Assembly: GCA_025360585.1 (NCBI GenBank)
Contig: JANYBW010000044.1
Span: 1-52,155, forward strand
Reading direction: 5' to 3'
Origin: Actinomycetes bacterium
Lineage (GTDB): Bacteria; Actinomycetota; Acidimicrobiia; IMCC26256; PALSA-610
Length of the DNA: 52,155 nt
This document shows, piece by piece, positions 16,267 to 23,903 of the stretch. Both the position numbers and the translations under genes were made by a program. The first letter of the stretch is position 1, and each line of letters opens with the position of its first letter. The notes beneath the pieces are model-generated. The model was given only the letters and a program-made list of their open reading frames with translations, did no database searches and was not told the DNA's origin.

Positions 16267-16281
16267 CCAGTGTGACACTGG
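16267..16281. promoter_or_regulatory. Palindrome CCAGTGTGACACTGG, possible operator of the peptide-transport operon
   Basis: A 7-1-7 perfect palindrome 69 bp upstream of the GTG start and just downstream of a TATAGT -10 box, so it would overlap or closely follow the transcription start. That position suits a repressor site. The cognate regulator is not encoded nearby. Confidence 0.5.
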
Positions 16282-16290
16282 TCACGGCGG

Positions 16291-16296
16291 ACTATA
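16291..16296 (-). promoter_or_regulatory. Probable -10 box of the peptide-transport operon
   Basis: TATAGT on the reverse strand, 93-98 bp upstream of the first codon of the operon. No convincing -35 hexamer is visible. Confidence 0.4.
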
Positions 16297-16329
16297 GCGA
16301 CGCAAGCTACGGAAGTGGTGCCGTACCTG

Positions 16330-17868
16330 TCAATACGTAGTCAGAATATTTTTGGGCGCCATCGTGGCCGTTGCGGGCTCGCGACTCAGGCGGACCGGCC
16401 GGCCAATGAGCTCGCTGCACTCGAGTTCTTTTAAGACATCCTGGTCAGCAGTCCAGCCGTAGCACCGTTGTGCGGCGCCAACGTCGCAAATCAAGACCGC
16501 GTGCTGCGGGCTGCCATCGCGGCCGTGCACGACTGAATACGTGGCGAGCGTCGCATCGCCGTCGAATTCCTCGACAATCTCGCACTGCTCTGGCTCCGCG
16601 CCATGGGTGACATCGAGCGGCTCGTGCGCGGTGCAGGCACCGTCGCCGATCGTTGTCGTCGGATTGCGTTGATTGCTGTACACGCCGGCAACGTGTTTGG
16701 TCATGTGCATGCCAACCCCGGTGACGAGCCCGACCGCTTCGGGATCTTCACGGAGTTGTTGCACCATCGCCGCGATCGAATGGGTGAGATAACCGCTCGC
16801 AGCACCTCCGTGATACGCCAGACCACCGGTCAGCGTGAGGGGACGCGAATCGTTCGGCTGAAGTCCTAGGGCATCGATCGCGAAATGCAGGCTCGAAGGA
16901 AAGCAGCTGTACAAGTCCAGGTGCTCAACGTCGTCGATCGCGATCTGCGCACTCTTGAGTGCGTTGTGAAACGCCTGTCGCATCGCCGGGCTACTCGCGA
17001 GATCGGAATGTTCAGCGACATAGGTCGCGTCCGTGGCGTAGCCCCAACCCCGAATGTAAATACGTTGTTCTTGGGCAACGCCAAGCGCGTCCGCGATTTC
17101 ATCGGTCGCGATCACGAGCGCTGCGGCCATGTCTACATCCATTACCGAAACCATGAACTTTGTATATGGATATCCGACCATTCGATTGTTGGCGGTTGGC
17201 GTGACGATTTCGAGTGCAGTTCGCTCGGTTCGAAACCAGGCGTGCGGATTGCCAGCGGCGGTGGCAGTCATCGGGCTCAACATCTCGCCGATGTGGTGGC
17301 GATAGTCGTCGAGGGTGATGCCTTGTTGAGCTCGGCGGGCGTTATCGAACATCGCGAACGTCAGCCACGCTTGGAACACCTCGTGCGCAACTTCCGCCGG
17401 ATGAAAGGGCGCTTCCCACGGAAATGGTCGCTTCTCACTCGGCCGAAACGAATAAGCGGGGCGATCCCCTAGCTTCTTTAATCGTTGTTGCGTGGCCAGC
17501 GATTCGCCGCTCACGACGATTGCGAGATCGAGTTCGCCAGCGAGCATTCGCTGCGCAGTCGCGTTTACGAGTTGTTGCGGAGTCGTGCCGCCGATGCCGC
17601 TGTAGTGCTTACGTTTTGGATTGATGCTGAGCGCTTCCGCGAGCCGGGCGGGCGCATCGTCATACTGCGTCGTTTGGCAATAGACAACTTCGAGCGCATC
17701 GACTGTGTCGTAGATACGCTGCGAATTCTTGGCCCGGGCGTCGCTGATCGCTTGGCGCACAACCGTTTCCCACATCGCTATGGGTTCAGGTGCGGCGCCC
17801 TCGCCAACATTTTCGTGGGGATGCCAGGTCTTCGCGGCGACTCCAATGATGCACGGATTCGTCCCCAT
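16330..17868 (-). CDS. Thiolase-like protein (acetyl-CoA acetyltransferase family, probably non-thiolytic)
   Basis: A 512-aa thiolase-fold protein of the group often named acetyl-CoA acetyltransferase in actinobacteria. N-terminal half: PCIIGVAAKTWHP, ALEVVYCQTTQYDDAPARLAEAL, and GGTTPQQLVNATAQRMLAGELDLAIVVSGES. The catalytic Cys expected before the SG turn is absent here. C-terminal half: VEHLDLYSCFPSSLHFAIDALGL, LTLTGGLAYHGGAASGYLTHSIAAM and GVGMHMTKHVAGVYS, then an extra domain like that added to TLP1 thiolase-like proteins. ATG 17868 is 1 nt after the enoyl-CoA hydratase stop, so the two are co-translated and probably share an acyl-CoA pathway. No N-terminal Cys means classical thiolysis is doubtful. 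Confidence 0.8.
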   Translation of the reverse strand: MGTNPCIIGVAAKTWHPHENVGEGAAPEPIAMWETVVRQAISDARAKNSQRIYDTVDALEVVYCQTTQYDDAPARLAEALSINPKRKHYSGIGGTTPQQLVNATAQRMLAGELDLAIVVSGESLATQQRLKKLGDRPAYSFRPSEKRPFPWEAPFHPAEVAHEVFQAWLTFAMFDNARRAQQGITLDDYRHHIGEMLSPMTATAAGNPHAWFRTERTALEIVTPTANNRMVGYPYTKFMVSVMDVDMAAALVIATDEIADALGVAQEQRIYIRGWGYATDATYVAEHSDLASSPAMRQAFHNALKSAQIAIDDVEHLDLYSCFPSSLHFAIDALGLQPNDSRPLTLTGGLAYHGGAASGYLTHSIAAMVQQLREDPEAVGLVTGVGMHMTKHVAGVYSNQRNPTTTIGDGACTAHEPLDVTHGAEPEQCEIVEEFDGDATLATYSVVHGRDGSPQHAVLICDVGAAQRCYGWTADQDVLKELECSELIGRPVRLSREPATATMAPKNILTTY

Positions 17869-17869
17869 T

Positions 17870-18781
17870 TTATTGAGCTTTCCATACGGGCGGTCGCTTT
17901 TCCGCGAAGGCCTTCGGGCCCTCCTTGGCATCTTCAGTTGCGAAGATCACGTTGGCATGTTTCGACTCGCGCTCAAACGCCGTACGCAGACTCTTAGTGA
18001 GCTCGATCAATAACGATTTCGCGGGGTTGTCGTCTTCGAGCGTTCTCGCGATTGCTTTGATTGCGGCCCGGGTCGTCTTGATTTCTTCTTCATCATGGTA
18101 GAGCCCACTCAGAGCGCTGGCTTTGGTCGCCTGCACCGCGAGTGGTGCGTTCACCACGATCCGTTGCGCGAATTCGCGCGCGGTGTCGAGCAGCTGTTCT
18201 CTCGGAACCACACGATTGAGCAACCCCAATTGCAGCGCGTGTTGCGCATCGATCAGGTCAGCGCACAGCAGTAGCTCCATCGCGTGCGCCCAAGGAATCT
18301 GGCGCGGTAAGCGCACGGTGGTGCCACCGCCAGCGAAGAGTCCGCGCTTGGGCTCCATTACTGCGAACTTCGCTTCTGGGCACGCGATACGAATATCGGT
18401 GCCGCCGAGCATCTCCATGCCGCCAGCCGTGCAAAAACCGTTCACTGCCGCGATGACTGGTTTGTTCAGTTCGTAGTTTCGCAGGACGGCTTTCGTACCG
18501 TCGTCGAGGCGATAGCCGTCGATTTCTTGCTGGCCACCAGCGGCGATTGCTTGGCTGAGTTTGGTTATTTCCGGGATGTACGTCTTGAGATCCGCCCCGG
18601 AAAAAAACGCCTCGCCGGTACCGGTGACGATAGCCACCCAGGCTTGTTCATCGTCGCGGAACCGATCCCAGGCTTCGCGAAGAAGCTTGAAGTGCTCCAT
18701 ATCAGCAGCGTTTCGAGCCTCAGGCCGATCGATGGTGATGAGGACTACGTGTGCAGAATCCTGTGCGTAATGAATAGCCAT
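17870..18781 (-). CDS. Enoyl-CoA hydratase/isomerase family protein
   Basis: A 303-aa crotonase-fold enzyme acting on acyl-CoA thioesters. The N-terminal strand VVLITIDRPEARNA is typical. The oxyanion hole is formed by AFFSGADLKTY and NGFCTAGGMEMLGGTDIRIA; the first acid is the Glu of GGMEM and a second lies in FAVMEPKRGL. The C-terminal helices include LGLLNRVVPREQLLDTAREFAQRI and the end (DAKEGPKAFAEKRPPVWKAQ) is the common crotonase tail. Both glutamates present favours hydratase activity. ATG 18781 starts the conserved region, 39 bp from the left repeat of the DUF559 element. Confidence 0.93.
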   Translation of the reverse strand: MAIHYAQDSAHVVLITIDRPEARNAADMEHFKLLREAWDRFRDDEQAWVAIVTGTGEAFFSGADLKTYIPEITKLSQAIAAGGQQEIDGYRLDDGTKAVLRNYELNKPVIAAVNGFCTAGGMEMLGGTDIRIACPEAKFAVMEPKRGLFAGGGTTVRLPRQIPWAHAMELLLCADLIDAQHALQLGLLNRVVPREQLLDTAREFAQRIVVNAPLAVQATKASALSGLYHDEEEIKTTRAAIKAIARTLEDDNPAKSLLIELTKSLRTAFERESKHANVIFATEDAKEGPKAFAEKRPPVWKAQ

Positions 18782-18820
18782 AAGTTCCCAAACCGTATAT
18801 CGCCCCCAGCGGCACATCGC

Positions 18821-18864
18821 GTTTCGCTGGTCTCAGCGCGTCATGAATGCCCTTGTGAGTACCG
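18821..18864 (-). repeat. Left copy of a 44-bp inverted repeat bracketing the AbiEi/DUF559 gene
   Basis: Read on the reverse strand it matches 19907-19950 (forward) at 40 of 44 positions, differing at offsets 11, 21, 32 and 40. It contains the last six codons and stop of the DUF559 gene. TCGC lies directly outside each copy (18817-18820 and 19951-19954), a possible 4-bp target duplication. Confidence 0.85.
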
Positions 18865-19812
18865 GAGAACTTCGGATTCGCGCCGGAGCAACATCTTGCG
18901 GACGGCGCCGGCAACAATCTCAGGACTTTTGGTCACTTCTTCCCACGTGAATCGAATGAGTTCGAATCCAGCATTTTGCACCTCACGTTGCCGGACGTTG
19001 TCTGCCCTGCGTTCAGCCCGCGTGGCGTGGTATGCGTGGCCGTCGAGCTCGGCTCCGCACGCAAGATCCGGCCACGCATAGTCGATGAACGCTTGGCGAC
19101 CGTCGGCGCGCCGTATCTGATATTGCCCCACGCCCATTGGTAGTTGATAGCGCTTCAGCAGCCGCACGAATCGCCGTTCCAGCACCGATGCTGGCAGCGA
19201 CGAGGCGATCTCGCGGGATTCCAAAATCCGAGCCGCAACCCCGGTGCCGTCGCGCCCCTGCACTCGCAGGAGTTTGAGCCGTTCGACAAGTTCCGAGCGA
19301 ACCAAGCGGCCTTCACGCTCGGCTTCATCGAGGAGCTGCTCCACGGCGTGCTCGGGGACCATCGCGGCTTGCATCAACCAAGTTCGGATCGGGTCGGTAG
19401 ACGGTATTGCTCGCACTACACAAGTGTCTTGAGGCAACAGCTTCGTGGTGGAATGCACAACCGCGTTCGGCACGCGAATCTTGCGGCGCGAGGCTTCGAC
19501 GAGAAGGTGAATCGTGTCGTCTTGGGTCGCCCTTCGGTCAGTGGTACCCCAGAGCCGAGCGGCGGTGTTCGCGGTCACGTAACAGTGCCTGCCGCCGATC
19601 CATACCGCGGCCAGGGCTCGCTGCTCCCATGACGACGGCACCGCAGCCACGCGAAATACCGATTCCGCGTGCCGTTCGATGAGCCCACTCGCACCCATGC
19701 GCACAAGCCGCTTCGCGTCGATACCGAGGGATGCGGCTTGGGCCCGAGTGAACAGCCCATAGTGCAGCTGAGCTTCGGCAAACAAGTCGCCGATGACGGA
19801 ATTTCTGGACAT
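18841..19812 (-). CDS. AbiEi-type winged-helix / DUF559 PD-(D/E)XK nuclease-like protein
   Basis: A 323-aa protein. The N-terminal 80 residues resemble the AbiEi antitoxin winged helix (LFAEAQLHYGLFTRAQAASLGIDAKRLVRMGASGLIERHAESVFRV). The C-terminal 110 residues match DUF559, a Vsr-like restriction-endonuclease fold, with FIDYAWPDLACGAELDGHAYH supplying the Asp and Glu of the active site, then ERRADNVRQREVQNAGFELIRFTWEEV. No partner toxin is adjacent, so a classical toxin-antitoxin role is unlikely. ATG 19812 follows GAGGAAG. The gene sits alone inside a 44-bp inverted repeat. Function unknown; DNA cleavage or nicking is inferred from the fold. Confidence 0.85.
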   Translation of the reverse strand: MSRNSVIGDLFAEAQLHYGLFTRAQAASLGIDAKRLVRMGASGLIERHAESVFRVAAVPSSWEQRALAAVWIGGRHCYVTANTAARLWGTTDRRATQDDTIHLLVEASRRKIRVPNAVVHSTTKLLPQDTCVVRAIPSTDPIRTWLMQAAMVPEHAVEQLLDEAEREGRLVRSELVERLKLLRVQGRDGTGVAARILESREIASSLPASVLERRFVRLLKRYQLPMGVGQYQIRRADGRQAFIDYAWPDLACGAELDGHAYHATRAERRADNVRQREVQNAGFELIRFTWEEVTKSPEIVAGAVRKMLLRRESEVLRYSQGHS

Positions 19813-19906
19813 AGCAACTTCCTCAACACAAATACGATTGAACGTGAGGGAAGTTGGCTCCGACAATACCGGAAGCGAGAGACAGACATACCCGGCCTCG
19901 GTTATG

Positions 19907-19950
19907 CGGTACTCACGAGGGCATTCGTGACGCGCTGGGACCAGCAAAAC
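19907..19950 (+). repeat. Right copy of the 44-bp inverted repeat
   Basis: Partner of 18821-18864 in opposite orientation. Inside it TCACGA-GGGCAT-TCGTGA can form a small hairpin, which the left copy retains only imperfectly. Confidence 0.85.
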
Positions 19951-19979
19951 TCGCTCTCACTTGTGGCATGATCATGCAT

Positions 19980-20960
19980 ATGAATGAACAACCCACTGCG
20001 CTTGTCACTGCCCCGTTTCGTGGCGATGGCATGGACGCGCTACGCAGCTTCGCAAATGTGGTCTATGACCCTTGGCTGGAACAACGGCCCCTGCGGATCT
20101 ATCGAGCCGATGATCTCGCCGCCCGCATTGAAGCCGTTGGCGCCGACGTGCTCATCGTGGAATCCGATCAGGTCACAGGCCCCGTCTTTGAGCGCCGCCT
20201 GCGGGTGATCGGGAGTTGTCGAGGCGACCCCAACAACGTGGATATCGCGGCCGCGACCGCCGCCGGTATTCCGGTCGTAAATGCACCTGGCCGCAACGCC
20301 GATGCCGTCGCTGAGATGACGCTCGCGTTGCTGTTCGCGGTAAATCGATGGGTAGTGCCGGCCGACGCCGATGTGCGCAGCGGCCAGGTCTACGCCAACG
20401 GAGTTATCCCCTATCAGCGTTACCGGGCCTGGCAGCTCGCGGGGCAAACGATCGGGCTCATTGGGCTCGGCGCCGTGGGCCGCGCCACCAAGTGGCGGCT
20501 CGAGGGCATTGGTATGACCGTGCTGAGCTACGACCCGTTCAATCCCGAAGCGACCCACGCGGATCTCGACGCGATGCTTCCGCTCTGCGACGTCGTTTCG
20601 ATGCACGCCACCGTCAATGCGCACACCCAAGCAATGATGGGCGCAGTTCAATTCGGGCTTATGCGCGCCGGCAGCGTCTTCGTGAACAGCGCGCGCGCGA
20701 TGTTGCACGACACCGACGCGCTCGTGGCCGCGCTTCAAGCCGGCCACCTCGGTGGCGCCGGACTCGATCACTTCGTGGGCGAAAACATCGCCACGGATCA
20801 TCCGCTGACCGCGATGAACAACGTTGTACTCACGCCCCACATCGGCGGCGCGACATACGACGTCGAATCGAATCAAGCGCGCATGGTTGCCGAAGACGTG
20901 CGCCGAATCCTGCATGGCGAACGTCCATTGCACTGTGTGAATCCGGAGGTACTCGCGTAA
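19980..20960 (+). CDS. D-isomer-specific 2-hydroxyacid dehydrogenase (phosphoglycerate-dehydrogenase-like)
   Basis: A 326-aa NAD(P)-dependent oxidoreductase of the SerA/2-hydroxyacid family. The substrate domain includes VIGSCRGDPNNVDIAAATAAGIPVVNAPGRNADAVAEM; the Rossmann fold carries GLIGLGAVG; the catalytic Arg is in NSARAML, the Glu/Asp region in AGLDHF and the His in LTPHIGGAT. It ends in TAATG, overlapping the aldolase start by one base, so the two are co-translated. Partnership with a class II aldolase and a Liv-type importer points to breakdown of an imported hydroxy- or sugar-acid rather than serine synthesis (inference). ATG 19980 chosen; 19968 is possible. Confidence 0.9.
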   Translation: MNEQPTALVTAPFRGDGMDALRSFANVVYDPWLEQRPLRIYRADDLAARIEAVGADVLIVESDQVTGPVFERRLRVIGSCRGDPNNVDIAAATAAGIPVVNAPGRNADAVAEMTLALLFAVNRWVVPADADVRSGQVYANGVIPYQRYRAWQLAGQTIGLIGLGAVGRATKWRLEGIGMTVLSYDPFNPEATHADLDAMLPLCDVVSMHATVNAHTQAMMGAVQFGLMRAGSVFVNSARAMLHDTDALVAALQAGHLGGAGLDHFVGENIATDHPLTAMNNVVLTPHIGGATYDVESNQARMVAEDVRRILHGERPLHCVNPEVLA

Positions 20961-21628
20961 TGCCCACCAATCCCACTGCCAAACTCACTGCCGACGAAAC
21001 CAAAGCGATGCTGCTCGCAACCGCGAAGCAAATGATCGCGGACGGCCTCGTTGAAGGAACGTCGGGCAACCTCAGTGCGCGTCTCCCCGATGGCAATGCG
21101 GTCCTCACTCCGAGCTCACTTCCGTACGAAACCATGACCCTTGATGATCTTGTTGTATGCGATCTCGATGGCAACGTGCTCGAAGGAACGCGCTCACCGA
21201 CAACCGAAAAAGATTTGCATCTCGAATGTTTGCGCGTGCACCAAGACATCCATGCCGTCATGCATTGTCACGCGAAATACTCGACGATGTTCGCGCTCGT
21301 GCGGCAACCGATTCCGTGTGTAATTGAAGAGGTGCACGCGTACATTGGTGGCGATATCGAAGTCGCCGAGTACCAACTCACGGGCAGCAAGGAACTCGGA
21401 GTAGAAGTCGCGCGCCACGTCGGCGACAAGGCTGCTGTGCTCATGGCCAACCACGGGCTTCTCACAGTCGGTAAGCATCCCCAAGACTGTCTGAAGCTCG
21501 CAACACTCGTCGAGCGAACTGCGGAAATCGTGTGGGGAGCCCGTGCCCTTGGCTCGATTGTTCCCCTTCCGGAGTCGACTGTGCAACGCATGGCGCCCGT
21601 CTACAAGAACTACATGCGGCTCTATTGA
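20960..21628 (+). CDS. Class II aldolase/adducin family protein
   Basis: A 222-aa zinc-dependent aldolase of the L-fuculose-phosphate/ribulose-5-phosphate epimerase fold, which cleaves or decarboxylates sugar phosphates through an enediolate. Visible blocks: VEGTSGNLSARLPDG (phosphate-binding GN-S turn), TPSSLPYETMTLDDLVVCDLDG, the metal pair in MHCHAKYSTMFA, and the third ligand region VLMANHGLLTVG. Length is normal. Its start overlaps the dehydrogenase stop. The adjacent transporter operon suggests a catabolic role. Exact substrate cannot be read from sequence. Confidence 0.9.
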   Translation: MPTNPTAKLTADETKAMLLATAKQMIADGLVEGTSGNLSARLPDGNAVLTPSSLPYETMTLDDLVVCDLDGNVLEGTRSPTTEKDLHLECLRVHQDIHAVMHCHAKYSTMFALVRQPIPCVIEEVHAYIGGDIEVAEYQLTGSKELGVEVARHVGDKAAVLMANHGLLTVGKHPQDCLKLATLVERTAEIVWGARALGSIVPLPESTVQRMAPVYKNYMRLY

Positions 21629-21686
21629 TCTCGAGTCCCGCGAGAACTCGTTAGAGTCTGGCGACTACGCAATCCAGGAGTCGAGC

Positions 21687-23903
21687 GTGACCGAGCTCCA
21701 ACACGGAACACAAGAGGAGTCGGCGGCATCGTTAGTCGCGGCTGTACTCGAAGAAGAAGCGCGCCGCCAAGCCGCTCAAGACGCGGCACGCGAACAGATC
21801 ATCTTCCCCGACGAACTACTCCCAGGCGTGAATTCTGAACCGCTCACCATGCGCCAAGGTTTCGCGAGTGGCGGCCTTGCGATGTTTCTCGTCCTCACGC
21901 TGATCAAATCGCTCGACGAACTCGAAGGCGCCGCGATCAATCTGCTCGGCCCAAACATTCAGCAGAGTTTTCACGTTTCTGAAGGCACCGTCGTCTTCAT
22001 CGCCACCGCGTCGAGCGCGTTCTTCGTCTTGGGCGCGGTACCAATGGGTTGGCTAGCCGACCGGATGAAACGGGTGCCCATCGTGGGTATCACCGGCATC
22101 TTATTCGGGCTATTCGTGTTCACGTCCGGTCTCGCGGTGAATGCCTTCATGTTCTTTTGGACGCGGCTACTCACCGGCCTCGCGAAAGCCTCCACGATCA
22201 CCGTGCACGGGTCGTTGATGGCTGACAACTATCCGATCGGCGTGCGTGCTCGCCTCTCGGCGGCGAGTGACGGTGCGGCCCACGCACTGATCGGCAACGT
22301 CAGCCCAATCCTCACCGCAATCATTGCCAATGCTGCAGGTGGCCAAGACGGTTGGCGCTGGGCGTGGTTGTTGCTCGGCATCCCCGCGCTCATTGTTTCG
22401 TTCTTCGCGTTTGGGCTCAAAGAACCTCCTCGGGGCCAGTTCGAGAAGCTTGATGTACTCAACGAAGTGATTGAAGACGAAGCGCCGCTGCCGATGTCGA
22501 TGGAAGCCGCCTTTGCTCGACTCAAACGCATACGCACAATTCGTTCGGTGCTCGTTGCGTTTTGCGCATTGGGATTCGGACTCTTTTCCGTTGGCAGTCT
22601 TGAGAACTTCTACGTGAAGAATCATTTCCACTTGAGCTTGCTCCAGCGTGGCGTGCGCGGCAGCGTGGTTGGGATTATCGCGTTGCCGTTCTTGCCGTTC
22701 ATAGGCCGCTATTTCGATCGCATCTACCGTAAAGATCCGGCGAAGGCGCTCGCGCTCGTCGGCGCAATGATCGTGCCCAGCGCGCTGTTCACACCAATTC
22801 AATATTCGATGCCGAATGCTTGGCTGTTTTCGGCGTTTGCGATTCCACAATCGGTGCTGACGACAGCCGCGTTCGCAATGGTCGGCCCGGTGATGCAAGC
22901 GGTGTGCCCATATCGATTGCGAGGGATGGGTGCATCGCTTTCCACGATGTACATCTTTTTCGTCGGTGGGTTCGGGGGCGGAATCCTCTCGGGATTTCTC
23001 GACGATGCGATCGGTACGCGCGGCACCGTCATGGCACTAGGAATTCCGAGCAGCGTGATCGGTGGGTTACTGCTCATGAATGGCGCTCGGTACATCCGCA
23101 ACGATCTTTCGCTCGTGGTTGAGGAACTGTTGGAAGAACAAGACGAATCTCGTAAACGCGGAGAACAAGGCGAAGACACGCCCGTAGTGCAAGTGGCGAA
23201 CCTCGACTTTTCCTACGGCAGCGTCCAAGTGCTTTTCGACGTCAACTTCGAAATTCGCAAAGGCGAAACGCTGGCGTTACTCGGCACCAACGGTGCCGGG
23301 AAATCCACGATCTTGCGCTGCATCAGCGGGCTCGGTATCCCCGAACGCGGAGTCATTCGCTTCAACGGGCGAACGGTTACCTATGTCGCGGCAGAAGCTC
23401 GCGCCAAGCTCGGCATCATGCAACTGCCAGGAGGCAAAGGCACCTTTCCTGCCTTAACCGTCGGGCAAAACCTTGCGATCAGCGCGCGAATGCTCGTCCA
23501 CGACAAAGCAGACATCGCTCATAAGATCGCAACAGTATTGACGACCTTTCCGGAGCTCGCCGATCGTAAGGATCAACTTGCGGGCAGCCTTTCCGGAGGC
23601 CAACAACAAATGTTGGCGTTGGCTCGTGTGCTGATTCACCAACCCGACATCCTGCTGATTGATGAACTGTCCCTTGGGCTCGCGCCCATCGTGGTGCAAC
23701 GCCTCATCGAAATTATTGAGACGCTCAAAGCACAGGGCCAAACGATCATCGTCGTTGAACAGTCACTCAACGTTGCGCTCGCGATCGCCGATCGGGCGAT
23801 CTTTTTGGAAAAAGGTGAGATTCGTTTTACCGGCGACGCCCAAGAACTCGCAGCGCGCGATGACCTCGCGCGCGCGGTGTTCTTCGGAACCGAGGGCGGC
23901 TGA
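21687..23903 (+). CDS. MFS transporter fused to a LivF-type ABC ATPase
   Basis: A 738-aa chimera. About residues 55-475 form an MFS permease: 12 predicted helices with the loop 2-3 motif GWLADRMKRVP and a second-half counterpart IGRYFDRIYRKDP. After a charged linker (EELLEEQDESRKRGEQGED), residues about 495-735 are a branched-chain-amino-acid-type ATPase: Walker A GTNGAGKST, signature LSGGQQQML, Walker B ILLIDELSLGLAP, H-loop IVVEQS. The following gene supplies LivH, LivM and LivG but no LivF, so this ATPase domain completes that set. GTG 21687 follows AGGAG; the last base overlaps the next ATG (TGATG). What the MFS half transports or senses is unknown. Confidence 0.88.
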   Translation: MTELQHGTQEESAASLVAAVLEEEARRQAAQDAAREQIIFPDELLPGVNSEPLTMRQGFASGGLAMFLVLTLIKSLDELEGAAINLLGPNIQQSFHVSEGTVVFIATASSAFFVLGAVPMGWLADRMKRVPIVGITGILFGLFVFTSGLAVNAFMFFWTRLLTGLAKASTITVHGSLMADNYPIGVRARLSAASDGAAHALIGNVSPILTAIIANAAGGQDGWRWAWLLLGIPALIVSFFAFGLKEPPRGQFEKLDVLNEVIEDEAPLPMSMEAAFARLKRIRTIRSVLVAFCALGFGLFSVGSLENFYVKNHFHLSLLQRGVRGSVVGIIALPFLPFIGRYFDRIYRKDPAKALALVGAMIVPSALFTPIQYSMPNAWLFSAFAIPQSVLTTAAFAMVGPVMQAVCPYRLRGMGASLSTMYIFFVGGFGGGILSGFLDDAIGTRGTVMALGIPSSVIGGLLLMNGARYIRNDLSLVVEELLEEQDESRKRGEQGEDTPVVQVANLDFSYGSVQVLFDVNFEIRKGETLALLGTNGAGKSTILRCISGLGIPERGVIRFNGRTVTYVAAEARAKLGIMQLPGGKGTFPALTVGQNLAISARMLVHDKADIAHKIATVLTTFPELADRKDQLAGSLSGGQQQMLALARVLIHQPDILLIDELSLGLAPIVVQRLIEIIETLKAQGQTIIVVEQSLNVALAIADRAIFLEKGEIRFTGDAQELAARDDLARAVFFGTEGG

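Larger units (their letters stand above)
18821..19950. mobile_element. Candidate 1.13-kb inverted-repeat element carrying a DUF559 gene
   Basis: The unit consists of the DUF559 gene between 44-bp near-identical inverted repeats with TCGC at both outer edges. No transposase is present; the nuclease-like protein could itself promote spread, or the repeats could be acted on by a transposase elsewhere. The right end is only 29 bp from the start codon of the next gene, as expected for an insertion into a promoter region. Mobility is inferred. Confidence 0.45.

Noticed and set aside
18817-19954. TCGC flanks as proof of transposition
   Set aside because: Four matching bases can occur by chance; kept only as supporting detail.
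20040-20933. 297-codon reverse frame opposite the hydroxyacid dehydrogenase
   Set aside because: No domain and His/Arg-rich composition; the forward frame has complete catalytic motifs.
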